Notes under the pieces: model-generated
Seen by the model: only the letters and a program-made list of their open reading frames with translations
The model's database searches: none
Told to the model about the DNA's origin: nothing
In this document: in pieces, positions 21,856 to 32,560 of the stretch
Layout of the letters: every line of letters begins with the position of its first letter
How positions within the stretch are numbered: the stretch's first letter is position 1
Translations under genes and position numbers: made by a program
From: Diphasiastrum complanatum
Lineage: Eukaryota; Streptophyta; Lycopodiopsida; Lycopodiales; Lycopodiaceae
Reading direction: 5' to 3'
DNA length: 64,000 nt
Assembly: GCA_029204225.1 (NCBI GenBank)
Contig: MU831917.1
Location: 32,964 to 96,963, forward strand

Positions 21856-22686
21856 TGTTGCGGGAGCACATGCGTGGGACTCATTCATGTTCGTCCTCAC
21901 TTCCTCTTCTTTATCACGAATAATTTTTTGTCTTTTAGTTTTCTTTTGCGCGAAAGCCCTTACAGGATCCCAGACACTCGACTACGCATCACTAAACATA
22001 TTCTATTCTAGCAATCATGATCTACAGCACAAGACAAGATGCACAAAAATAAAGTGACTGAATTATCAGTTTTAGTTTAGAGTAAATTCGTAAGTGTCAC
22101 GCTCGTTGGCGGAATGACATTCTACTCTTTCACTGTGTTCTGCTCGTTGGCAGACTTTCATGCACAGCTATGGTTTCTTTTCTTTCTTACTCTATTCGCT
22201 ACATCTCTCTCTGTCTCTTACAGATCTCTGTATTCACTCACTTACATTATGATCCAGAGAGGATCGTTTATACCTCCACTATGTGGAGTTTACAAGATAG
22301 CTAAAACGTTGAATCACATGACTAGTTAACGCTAATCAACTAGTTAGTTAGTCTCCGTTGTTGCTACTCGTTTCAGCTGGGCGTGAAGCCCGTTGAGCTG
22401 CCAGTTGGTAGTGCGAAATATTTTTCTTCGTCTAATTCGTAATCTCCCATTTGCTTTCGTTCTTTTCGTTTCTTTTTATAGTTTTCGTTTTGCGTCTCTT
22501 TTTCGGCTTTGCGGTCCTGGAGGTGTCTTTGCGATTCGCGATTGATTCGCGAATCGTTCGTGCTTTGAGTCAAAAACACGTTGACTGTCGCGAATTGTTC
22601 TCATTCGTGCTTCGAGTCAAAGTCACGTTGACTGTCGCGAATTGTTCGACCTTCGTGTCTTGTTCGTGCTGCGACAAAGTTGCAGG
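21856..22686 (-). repeat. Copia 5' LTR with tandem W-box-like repeat (outer end approximate)
   Basis: Begins TG at 21856 beside the primer site. The outer end is a guess at GTTGCA near 22686. Between about 22556 and 22655 two copies of a unit of about 50 bp (TTCGTGCTTYGAGTCAAA then CACGTTGACTGTCGCGAATT) lie in tandem. Each includes TTGACT, a WRKY W-box core, and TCGCGA. In element orientation the repeat lies near the LTR start, where enhancers of plant Copia elements are usually found. Confidence 0.55.
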
Positions 22687-22949
22687 AGTTCATCATTTCT
22701 GACATGATAAAGATATTTGTGGATCTTGTTAAATTTGTGTGTACATATCAATTTTAACTGTATATTTTGACAAGTGTATTTTGTCAAAATCATTGACATT
22801 CTTGTTAAAAAATTGCAGATAAAATTTAATCGTTCATTAGCGAATATGTCTTCTATTGAGGAAATGTCTTGAAATAGGTATATTTACTAAATATATAACA
22901 TTTGGATTTGCAGCATTGTGTGTTTAATATAACTTTTTTGTTTTTTTTC

Positions 22950-24070
22950 TACGATTGTTTAAAGCACGACGCCTCCACAAGATAGCAAAAAGTTAAAGAA
23001 GATGCAATATTATTACAAAATGAAATCATGAAAAAGAGCACAAATGCTTGAGCAAAGACTTAGTGGAACATCATCGTCATCAAGTTCTAGTGCCCAGCCT
23101 CAACATAAATCGCAAGTACTATATAATTATTTGTTTAAAACTTAGGACTGTATTTATACACATATAAATTAGCTTGTAACATTAAGTTAATCATTTTTGT
23201 AATTGTAAAATGAAATTAGTATCAACAGAGGTACAATGAAAAGATATATTGCGAGTGCAAACAATGCAAAGGATTGAAAATTTTGAGAAAGACGAATAGT
23301 GGCGCAATATCTGTGGAAGTTTGGAAAGCACATTGAGGAGCCCGATGTGGATTTGGAGGTACATTTTGACTATTTACTGCTCTTATCATTACACATATTT
23401 ATAGTTTTTTTGAAAAAAAAATAAAACTAATGCTTGTGTAATGTTTCACTCTTGCAGAATAATACATTGGTGTCAATAACACGTCGATTGACAATCTTAT
23501 CCACAAGATAAGAAATGTTGATTTTGGATCATCTTTGGCATTAGATGAAGATCTTGTTGATGATCATAATGATGTCACTAGTCACTACACACCTCATGAT
23601 GTGGAAGTTATGCATCTTTCCATTTCGCACGTTACTCACTCCACCACAACTCACATAGATTTTTCCATGGAATCTATTTATCCCACGATATCACCACACA
23701 TAGATTCTATTCATCCCAAGACACCTCACATGGATTCTATCCATCCCACAACACCTCACGCAAATTCTACTATGGATTCTATTCATTCCACGATATCACC
23801 ACACATCGATTCTATCTATCTCATGACACCTCACATCGATTCTATCGATCCCACGACACCTCACATCGATTCTATCCATCCCACAACACCTCATGCAAAT
23901 TCTACCATGGATTCTATTCATTCCACGATGTCACCACACATCGATTCTATCTATCTCATGACACCTCACATCGATTCTATCCATCCCACGACACCTCACA
24001 TACCTTGTGTAGAATCTCCTCTTCTTCCTATCCCATCTAGATTTACTCCATTAAAAAAGAGAACATGACT
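22950..24070 (+). pseudogene. N-terminal exons of a CACTA-type transposase relic, with PHIDSIHPTT repeats
   Basis: A segment near 23223-23358 encodes YCECKQCKGLKIL, resembling the Cys-rich transposase-associated domain of plant CACTA proteins. It ends at a donor-like GAG/GTACAT with a matching acceptor CTTGCAG at 23451-23457. The next exon-like frame (23535-24068) has an acidic start (ALDEDLVDDHND) and then about a dozen repeats of a 10-residue unit such as HIDSIHPTTP. The repeats are Pro/His/Asp/Ser rich with no known function. The order suggests this is the front of the same gene as the Transposase_21 block at 25.0-26.4 kb, but exon joins are inferred. Confidence 0.45.
23690..24003 (+). repeat. 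30-bp coding minisatellite
   Basis: Units of CACATCGATTCTATCCATCC plus CACGACACCT, about 30 bp, in frame, with a longer two- to three-unit higher-order repeat (…CATGCAAATTCTACCATGG… seen twice). Confidence 0.85.
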
Positions 24071-24284
24071 TGGATGCATTTTGACAAGATTTGAAAATGA
24101 ACAACCAAATTAACGTACTGTTGACTTATCCAAGAATGTTTTAAATTCATTGACTGAGTCTCCCCTACCTCCCTACCTAGAAGCATTGGTTAAGCCCTTT
24201 GATAGAAAGAAATATTCATGTTGGCCTGATAGAGTACCACTACCATTATGTGGAACATCATTTTCATATTGGGGTCATATGTAA

Positions 24285-24803
24285 TTGATCAAGCCAAGTG
24301 AGCCCTTTCCTAATGCAGGATTGGGTTTATTTTCTTTGACTAGCATTGATGTCTTCTTGAATAGTGTTGTCACATTAATGCCTTATGCAGGACCTCAATA
24401 CAAGTGGGGTGATTGGCATGCTCTATGTCGTCACCAATGGAGAATGCGGGTTTATGGCTTGAATGCCAATGCTTGTTCTTTGGAAGAGCGACGTGTGCAA
24501 GGAGAGAATGTTTTGAAATCACATCGTATGTACATTGATGGGCATCCAGAAAAATATGGCAATATTGTTGCATATATAAATAGTTCAATTGGGCACCCTT
24601 CATTAACTAATTGTGATTTCGAGGAACGCACCAATGGAAAGGAAGAATACTTCTCTAGGAACTCAAAAAGTACATACATAATGGCATGTGCAATAAGGCC
24701 CATTAAATGTGGTGAAGAGCTATTCATCAAATATAGCTTCAATCGCCCTCTTCCAAGATGTGTACAAAAGGCTTTGAGCCAAACTCAAGCATGGACCTTG
24801 TGA
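24285..24803 (+). CDS. SET-domain-like ORF inside the CACTA relic
   Basis: Open frame of 172 codons with an ordered set of SET hallmarks: PNAGLGLFSL (G-x-G-L-F start of the domain), LMPYAGPQ (Y-x-G), MYIDGHPEKYGNIVAYINSS (ID-G...GN-x-x-x-[IV]-N-x-S) followed by NCDF, and CAIRPIKCGEELFIKYSF (I-x-x-GEEL-x-x-x-Y). SET domains methylate lysine side chains using S-adenosylmethionine, and the NxxxxINxS and GEExxxxY motifs bind cofactor and substrate. No pre-SET or post-SET cysteine clusters are visible. It sits between CACTA transposase fragments on the same strand, so it may be an exon of the transposon gene or a captured host fragment. Activity is unknown. The frame is intact, but no promoter or exon joins are established. 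Confidence 0.6.
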   Translation: MIKPSEPFPNAGLGLFSLTSIDVFLNSVVTLMPYAGPQYKWGDWHALCRHQWRMRVYGLNANACSLEERRVQGENVLKSHRMYIDGHPEKYGNIVAYINSSIGHPSLTNCDFEERTNGKEEYFSRNSKSTYIMACAIRPIKCGEELFIKYSFNRPLPRCVQKALSQTQAWTL

Positions 24804-25009
24804 ATATCAAAATACATTTTATCTATTTAGTGAGAGCAAGTTATATTGAATGTGAATTAATTGTTTTTTTAATATTTCATATTGCATGCCTTAACTTAAG
24901 ATATGGTGTTTAATTTGCATGTCTTAATTTTAGTTTTAATTTTCATGAATGACAATCTTATATGTTAATTGATGAATATGCTAATTTGTTTCCCATGTTT
25001 GCAAAGACA
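24804..25009. other. A/T-rich probable intron
   Basis: No coding sequence. It probably separates exons of the CACTA relic. Confidence 0.4.
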
Positions 25010-26434
25010 TCTCATGTGGCCGCTTCCTTGCTTATATTGAACCTCCAAGCAGAATATAAATGGAGTGATACAAGTGTTACATCCTTATTTGGGTAAAGAA
25101 GATTGAGATTTTTTTTTTTAGAATTTAATAGATGTGTTGTTCAAGTCAAATGTTTTAGTTGGCTAAATAATCTTTTATTTTATATTATGAAAATTCATTT
25201 CATTATGTACAGGTTATTGCACAAACTACTCCCAGAAGGAAACACTATGTTAGAGACAAGAGGTGAGGCACGAAAAATGTTGAGTGCAATGGGAATGGAC
25301 TATACATTTGCATCATGCTTGTCCAAAAGATTGCATCTTATATCGTGGTGAGTATCGAGGGTTAAAAGCTTGTCCTATATGCGATACTCCTCGATATCGA
25401 GATGACTTACAAGGGACCACTATCCCATGCAAGGTGTTACGACACTTTCCAATAATCCCACGATTGCAACGATTGTTTCATTGCAAGTCTCTTGCAAAAC
25501 TTGTGAATTGGCATGCTAGTCATCGTTCTTCAGATGAGATCATGAGATTACCCTTAAACTCTCCTGCATGGAAACACATTGACAAAGAATATCCATGTTT
25601 CGCAAGTGAAACAAGAAATATAAGATTTGGACTTGCAACAGACGGGGTTAACCCCTTAAATTTGGCCAGTGGTGTTGGTCAACTATAACATTCCACATTG
25701 GCTAAGCATCAAAGAAGGACATCTCATGCTAGCATTTTTAATTCCTGGAAAACATAAAGTAAAAAATATGGATATCTACTTTGCACCATTGATTGTTAAT
25801 GTTGACTATGCATGACTATCCAGGATTGGGCGATTGTTCAGGTGACTATAAAATGAAATCACTTGTAATTTTTGTATATTTATTTTTTTATGCATGCAAT
25901 ATTTATTCTTTAAAAGAATTCTATTTATAACACGAATTGGATTTGATTCTTTTAGGTTTTACAACTTCTGGATATTACGCGTGTCTCATTTGTGGACCAA
26001 ATATTGATGCTCGCCACTCACGTCATTTAAACAAAGTTGTGTATGAAAATCATCGTGAGTAATTGCGTGATGAAAATCATCCATTTAGAAATGCTCATAG
26101 ACGAGGCTTTGGAGGAAGATCAGAAATAAGAATGCCTCCAAAGAGAATGTCCGTGGCAGATTGGCACAAACTTTGGATTGAATCCGAGACTAAGCCAATC
26201 AATGGTATGAAAAGACAATCCATCTTTCATTGTTTACCATATTGGAATAACCTTTTGATCAATCACTTGCTTGATCCTATGCACATATTCAAAAATGTGG
26301 GTGAATCAATATGGAAACACTTGGTGGGCGACAAAGACAGTATTTCTGCCAAGCATGATCTACAAAAATCAAAAACCAAAAAAGCGAGACAAAGCAAGAT
26401 GACTGACTTTGGAAGGCTCTTATTCGAGTTATGA
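25010..26434 (+). pseudogene. CACTA (En/Spm) TNP2-type transposase, Transposase_21 region
   Basis: An exon ending TSVTSLFG is followed by an intron with GT at 25093 and AG at 25212. Splicing gives the continuous LLHKLLPEGNTML motif typical of TNP2 proteins. Downstream: ACPKDCILYRGEYRGLKACP then CRY-like CPICDTPRYRDD, LRHFPIIPRLQRLF, WHASHRSSDEIMRLP, IRFGLATDGVNP, then in other frames YNIPHWLSIKEGHLMLAFLIP and MPPKRMSVADWH, and finally HLLDPMHIFKNVGESI (family norm LDVMHIEKNVxE). Frameshifts occur near 25300 and 25690. It would cut and join CACTA termini. Truncated after 26434, where Copia sequence begins. Confidence 0.8.
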
Positions 26435-26970
26435 GATACATTCAAGCTACAACGGACCTATTCATCTTCTATGAGGAAGTTGACAACGATAGTCTCCATC
26501 AGCTCAGTGGATATTCTGATGCAAGCTGGGAAAGAGATGTAGGTACTCGTAAATTCAAATTCAAATTTACATTCTTCTTCAACGATGGTCCTATCTCTTG
26601 GAATAGTTGTAAGCAAACCTCTATTGCTCTTTCCTCCACAAAAGTAAAGTACTGTTTCTGAAGCCATTAAAAAAAAAATTTGGTTGAGAACTTTACTGTC
26701 AGACATTAGTTTAAATCAATAAACTCTAACAATTATGTTCTGTGATAATCAGAGTGCTATTGCCTGATCGGCCAACCCTAGATTTTAACTCGAGGATTAA
26801 GCACATTGAGATTCGATATCATTATGTCAGGAGTAAAGTTTTCGACAGAGAGATAAGCTTGACATACTATCAAATGAAAGAAATGACGATAGATGTATTT
26901 ATCAAGGCACTGAGCATTGATGCACACAACAGACTTTGTACATCGCTTAGTCTGAAGATCAATTCATTTA
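26435..26970 (+). pseudogene. Copia RNase H C-terminus
   Basis: Encodes MRYIQATTDLFIFYEE, GYSDASWERDVGTRK (RNase H first Asp), ISWNSCKQTSIALSSTKVKY (normally SSTEAEY, so the catalytic Glu is replaced in this copy), then CDNQSAIA and KHIEIRYHYVRSKV. This is the end of a Ty1/Copia pol. Stops and a frameshift lie at 26660-26760. RT and integrase are missing upstream because the sequence joins directly to CACTA sequence at about 26430. Confidence 0.8.
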
Positions 26971-26982
26971 TGGATCGAAATT

Positions 26983-26991
26983 AAGGGGGGG
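26983..26991 (+). promoter_or_regulatory. Copia polypurine tract
   Basis: AAGGGGGGG lies directly before the Copia LTR start (TGTT at 26992), which is then interrupted by the solo LTR. Confidence 0.75.
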
Positions 26992-26995
26992 TGTT

Positions 26996-27748
26996 TGTAG
27001 TGGGTTTCTTTCCTTGCCTAACCTGAATCCAAGATCTAGTCAATCTAGCATCAAAGAGACGGAGTTAGTTGTCACGCGGAGGTTTGTTCTCATGAGAGCG
27101 ATAGTATAGTTCAGATTTCAACATGAATGGAGGATCTAACACTAACATCCATTAACACTAAGCATTAACACTACATCCATTAACTCTACTTCCACCCTAA
27201 ATCCACAACAATGATAGAAACTTACTCTTCTCTCTCTCCCTTTCTCTCTCACAAAAATCATAAGAAAAAGCAATCCCAAAAATGATCAAATCAAACAATT
27301 TGCAAAATTCAAAAAAAGCATGAGAAATGGAGGAAAGAGAGGAAAAGCAAAGACATTCATCAATCCATTTCTAAAGAGAACCAATTTGCTTTATTGAAAT
27401 GAGAAAATGAACATGAGGAGCAACTCGAGTTGGTCCCTTTTTATAGTAGAGAGGAGGACCCCGGCCTCTGAATCCTATTGATCCAGTCTTGCCTCTCTTT
27501 TTATTTAAATTTAAAAAAGTGTGGGAACCATCAAAATTGGAGGGAAACCCAACTTTATTCACTAACTTGACATTTAGGCCCTGCGACATTAAAAGTCCCG
27601 CAAAAAGGCCTAAAGTCCTTTTATTATCATTCTAATTAATCAAATAACTATGTGATCATCGGGTTGGACTTACACACACAGGGTGCCAAATCCCTCTCAC
27701 TTATTAACTAGGGTTAGGGTTGCCTTGGGATCCGCAAACCCTCCAACA
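26996..27748 (-). repeat. Solo LTR of the 13-20 kb Gypsy family, with perfect target duplication
   Basis: Reverse-complement copy of the LTR (ends TGTAGTGGG...CCTCCAACA). It is flanked by GTGTT on both sides (26991-26995 and 27749-27753), with no internal element sequence attached on either side. Removing it and one GTGTT joins AAGGGGGGG to TGTTGGACTTATTTC, recreating a Copia PPT-LTR junction. Confidence 0.88.
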
Positions 27749-27749
27749 G

Positions 27750-27960
27750 TGTTGGACTTATTTCTCTACTCTCCTAAATCCCAGTTTAATCTAGTTCCAT
27801 TCACATTGCTACAGTTTTACATGCATTGTTGCATAGTTTGTAGAAATGCTCTATTATCGGAGATAGGCATCAGTGTGGTCGTTGAACTAGCGAAGGAGGC
27901 CGACTTGTCGACTATCTCGATTTTATCCACTAGTGGTCTCTCTCCCTTTCTCTCTCACAA
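27750..27960 (+). repeat. Copia 3' LTR remnant
   Basis: Continues the Copia LTR that begins at 26992 (TGTTGGACTT...). It ends at 27938-27960 in a 23-base word (CTCTCTCCCTTTCTCTCTCA plus CAA) also present inside the solo LTR at 27232-27254, then meets the Gypsy polypurine tract. The missing 3' LTR of the minus-strand Gypsy copy was probably lost by recombination at this pyrimidine-rich word. Confidence 0.55.
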
Positions 27961-28047
27961 TATCCCCCACCAAAACTGGTGGTGGTCCCACGACACCTGC
28001 AATATGCAGTTATTGGGAACTTTTATTGGCTTTGCGTCGAATCTTAA

Positions 28048-31000
28048 TTAAATGATACTGCACCTTCTCCATAAAGTCAAGACGTGTAGTATTGAAATCC
28101 AAATTATGCGGCAGAAACAACGGTGGGCTCCGACAATCCACTTGGAAGTTGTCCATGAGGTGAAGTGGGATTCCCAAGAGCCTCCCATCATAGCCGCACG
28201 AAAATACAGTTGAGCAATCGGCAGCTGATCTTTGATTTGCTCTGAGGCCATTGGCTTACTTGGATCAAATGCCAGGGTAGGAAGGCAATCGTCCCATTTT
28301 GTTGCCATTGACACCAACAGAGTTAGGTCTTTTGCAAACATTGCCGATTGTCGCACTGTTGGATCCGGAGGGTGGACATACTCTCTCTGATATGCCCGTA
28401 AGGCCGGGTGGAAATCCACTAAAATATTCCAGCTGTAAGACTGGTGGATGATTGGCCAATTGGACATATGGATGGTGATTGTATCCATAGCCAATCCCAA
28501 ATCTTTCCATTTTTGTCTTCGTGGCATTGGCACGTAATAAGGATCTACCCGCAATTGGCGAGGGCTGGCGACGTAACTCCTAATTGATTTCGAAGTTTTC
28601 TCAGAAACCGTGATTCTCCATGCCGGTTGCTCTCCCAGTGCAGATATTTTGTCCAATTCTTTGTCGGCCTCGATCTCGGAGGTCTTAAATTTGAGAACCC
28701 ATCCACCACGCGAGGACTCATGTGGATGTTGCTTTAAGAAGGTCTGGATCTAGTCCTCGACGCTAATGGGCCTTCTGAATAAATGGCTTGTCCTTGATGA
28801 GGATGGACCCGCTTGTACTGCCGGTATAGTTGGCGGTTGATCTGCTAGATCTGGAGCTCCCTCCTAATCCATGCTCAAATCAACCCCTGTATCCATCTGT
28901 ACAACTTCTTGGCGCGAAGGGGAGAATTGCGGCATGACCAGGACAAGGATTTGTGGTCCAGCTTCCAACACTTGGGCGGCGGCTTTTTCATAGGCGTTGA
29001 TGGTCTCTTTTGCCTTTTTCAACTTGGTTGAAGCTGCTCCTTTGAACCTATCAATGCGGCCTTGGAACCCCTGAAGGGCCACTTTGTATGTTTCCACTTT
29101 CTTGAACAAATATGCAATCTCCGTCGGTGTGACCAGATGATTGGGTATTTGTGTTTGGAGATACGCATCACGCTCAAGGGTGGTCGCATCCAATTCACCT
29201 TGAAGCCATGTGCGATCTTGTTCGGCCATTTGTAATTGCCCCTTCAGCAACTGCACCTGTTGCTTGACATCTTGCACTGTCTTATCTACTTGATCCTGTG
29301 CGGTTGTCAGGGCATTTTGCAGGGAGCTGATATAGGTTTCTAAGCGATCAGCTTGTTGCTGGGCCAATGTCTTTTCACATTCAACCTTTTCTTCATGTTG
29401 CTTGGCTATCTTCACCTCTCGATCCAGTTGGACAATTTTTTTGCTGATCAGAGTGTTTTCAGATCCTAAAACAGAGATCCTCTATTCCATTTCTTTTTTT
29501 TTATCCAGCATAGACTGGATCACTTTCCCAAGGCTTGAAACTAACCCGAGAGCATCACCAGAATCGACAGTCATGGAAGAGACAGCAACAGGAGACCCTG
29601 ATGGTACTGTCCGTGGTAGGCGTGGAATAGGTGCCAAAGTCTCTTCTTCTTCAAAAATATCCTCATCTTCAAACCCTTCAGGCACTGTGGTGTCGATTTG
29701 CTTTGGTGACTTGACAGTTGTGTCAACCCGAAGTTTGGCTGGGCTACGTTGTGTGGGCGGTTGCTGACTGGCATCTTCGACACCGACATTAGATTTATGG
29801 ATATGCCCGAATTCTCTTCTAGGAGATTGGAGTGCAAAGGGTGCTGGGCTCTGGGGCATTTCAAAGATTTCGGTGGCCCCAAGGGGGTCGGAATCGTCGA
29901 ACATATCCATGAAGAACTGTGTGTTGGGTGAGGTTGCTTCGGTGTGCGGGGGTGAGGCAGCCTGGGCAGCTGTGATGGGAATGGTAGGCCCAATGGTCAT
30001 AGACTGTCCTTGTATGGGAGCAGAGGCGAGGGAAGCATTAGAGACGAGGGGAATGGGAAGTTCAGTGCAAACAGCAGCAGGGGGTGGAAGCGCAGTTGAC
30101 AAGGTATGCCTAGTACGACGTTGTGACGCAGAAGGCGAGTCAGGAATTACGATCTCGCTACGTGGACGACGACGACTATGAGAACTTGAGGCCTGGTGAG
30201 ATGACTCGGCTGGTGCTTCTTCGTAAACCAAAAGCACAGAATCCAAGTGGAAGCCATGGATTCTGTTTTCTAAGTGAGAAGCGGCTAAGAGGGACAATAG
30301 AGAGCCAGCGACAAACTGCTGCTTTGTATTGGCCTTAATAGCTCACTTGAGCTTACCAGAAACAGTCTTGAACCAGTTATATGGTTCAAGAGGAGCTTTG
30401 GCCAACTTGATGTGGGACTCCACTATCTTGTGAAGGATTTGAGATGTGATGCGGTCTTTCTTGAGGTTGCCAACCATCAGAAAATGATTCAACAATTGGA
30501 CAGCGACGTGGATGGAAGGCTCAATGATGGCTTCCAGAAGGTAACCATCATTAGTCCAATGCAGATCGTTGGTGAGGTCAATGTATGGCTTGATGGCCTG
30601 TTTGGCATGCTTGTGATTGGGTGAGGCGTGTGTACCGGATGAGATTCCTATAGTTGCAAGTGCGGCCCTAGTGACGTGCACCTTGTGTGTGGCTCCTTGG
30701 AAGGTGATGTAAAACTTGAATTTCTCTTCCTTCCATGTACTGAAGGCAAGAGTGATGAAATCCATATTGATGCGTCCCGAAAAGGCTCTCTCATGAATAC
30801 CCATTGCAGTAAGTAGAGGCTCCACAAGGGTCATCCACTGAGTGACCATGCTTGTGCTAGGAAGAATCATGATGTCCGTTGCAGATGGGACATCACGATG
30901 GATAGTATAGCGCGGAGACTGGGAAGTATCGGTAGAAGACAAGATGATCAGAAAGGAACTATAACCACATGAGAATGTATCAAAAGGCAATGCAGTAAAT

Positions 31001-31089
31001 TTGGAAGGCTTTGGTTGCAAGAGCTTCGCTAGCACAAGTGAGGAATGAATCGAATTCAGCCAACTTATAGGTGAATTTGGTGGGTCCAT
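28048..31089 (-). pseudogene. Additional ORF of the Gypsy family, near full length (about 1,014 codons)
   Basis: A single frame from an ATG at 31089 to a stop at 28048, interrupted only by about four stops (30343 TGA, 29482 TAG, 28864 TAG, about 28751 TAG) and no frameshift. N-terminal domain residues 1-250 (FSTWKEEKFKFYITFQGATH, NDGYLLEAIIEPSIHVAVQL). Ser/Pro/Arg-rich middle with a basic patch (HSRRRPRSE). Acidic segment, then a coiled coil of about 180 residues (QQADRLETYISSLQNAL). C-terminal domain (FHPALRAYQREYV, KWDDCLPTLAFDPS). The 17-19 kb copy has Gln at three of the stop positions, so they are recent CAG to TAG changes. It lies directly downstream of integrase, the slot of envelope-like ORFs. 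No signal peptide, transmembrane helix or known fold is apparent. Function unknown. Confidence 0.75.
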
Positions 31090-31732
31090 TACACTGAATA
31101 GTAGTTGGGCTGATCAATTTTGAACAAAAGTTTTCAGGCATGTACTATAAAAATAGGCTATAAAAATCTCGACGAAGGTTTCTAGGGATCTGAACCTATC
31201 AGACGAACGTTTTCCAAGGCTGGCGAAGGATGAACCTTCGCCCAGGAGGGTCCTTCGCCCAGGTACTGTCATAAATGCTTTTTTCCACAATCTGAACCTA
31301 TGGACAACCTAATTTTGACATTTTAAGATCATCTAGCAGGTCGGCGAAGGTTCATAATGACGTTATGATGTCCGGTGAAGGTTTCCAAAATGGCATATCA
31401 CTGAACATTCGCCTGACTCAAAAATTGAATTTTCTCTTGTCAGAAATCTTTGCCCACCTCAATCTAGATAAATGGGTGAATGTACAGTTTGAGAGCTTAG
31501 CGAAGATTTTTGATACTGTATTGGCCAAATTGGCCCAAAACCGTGGTTTTCTAAGTCATTTTCCATAAAAATATTGTGCTTCCGTTTCCTTATGCTGATG
31601 ACTTCCTGACTTTTGCTCATCAGTCTTTCCTTATTTTATTTTTTTTCAACTGTCTTTTTTCAAAAAAAGTCAGCAAATTAAATACTGAAAACAAAAAGTT
31701 GAAAACGAATAAAATGAAAAAATATATTGAGA
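31090..31732 (-). other. Spacer between integrase and additional ORF, with CCTTCGCC/GGCGAAGG motifs
   Basis: No ORF. At least eight copies of the leader motif or its complement occur (for example CTGGCGAAGGATGAACCTTCGCCC at 31212-31235, which is nearly self-complementary). The motif density equals that of the 5' leaders of the same family, suggesting that the spacer is related to leader sequence. Confidence 0.6.
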
Positions 31733-32560
31733 TCAGGCTTGCTGAACTGGTGGAGCAGGCTGCCGAAACTTGCATAATCGGCTGCCATTTACCGGAGTAT
31801 CAAATCGTTCCCCATCCAAGTGCTCAAGAATTACTACGCCATAGTTCAGAATTTTCTTCACTTTATATGGGCCTTCCCCAGAAAACTTCAACTTACCCTT
31901 GATAAGCTTGGTTTTGTACATCAATGCAAGATCTCCTGCTTCCAGATCTTTCTTATGCAATCGCCGATCGTGCCATGCCTTGCGGCGGGCTTTCTCTGCT
32001 ACTAAGGCATGAACTGCCATCAATCGGGTTTCACATGATTTGTGCAACGCATTGTGGCAAAGTTGTAAAGACTGATCATCATTTAATCGTTCCATTGCTG
32101 CTATGCATAAAGATGAGATTAAAAATTCAATTGGCATAACAGCATCTGGACCATAAACCAGTTGAAAAGGTGTTTGATTTGTACTATTTTTGTAAGCGGT
32201 TCTGAATGCCCATAATGCTGCATACAGTTTATGTTCCCAATCAGACCGACTCGCTTCAACTGTCTTTGTCATAATGGTGCAGAGAATCTTATTGGAAGAT
32301 TCAGCTTGGCCATTCCCTCTGGGATAATAGGGAGTACTAAATCTGTGTATAACAAAAAAATCTTCCAGTAAACACTTTATTGTTTGATTAACAAAGTGTG
32401 TACCCCGATCACTGACAATTTTGACCGGACATCCAAATCTGACTATAATATTCTCATATAGAAACTTAGCTGTAGATTTCACATCAGCTACTTTGACAGC
32501 TTTGGCTTCAACCCACTTGGTCATATAATCAGTTGCGACGATAATGTAGTGAGCCTGAGA
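31733..32560 (-). pseudogene. Gypsy integrase core and C-terminal domain
   Basis: Open frame of 263 codons on the minus strand: ATDYMTKWVEA (first Asp region), IVSDRGTHFVNQ (second Asp), STPYYPRGNGQAESSNK (catalytic Glu), then WAFRTAYKNSTNQTPFQLVY and KAWHDRRLHKKDLEAGDLAL, EGPYKVKKI. The open frame and intact D-D-E residues mark it as the best preserved enzyme part in the window. The zinc-binding N-terminus is missing because the sequence runs into RT. Confidence 0.85.
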
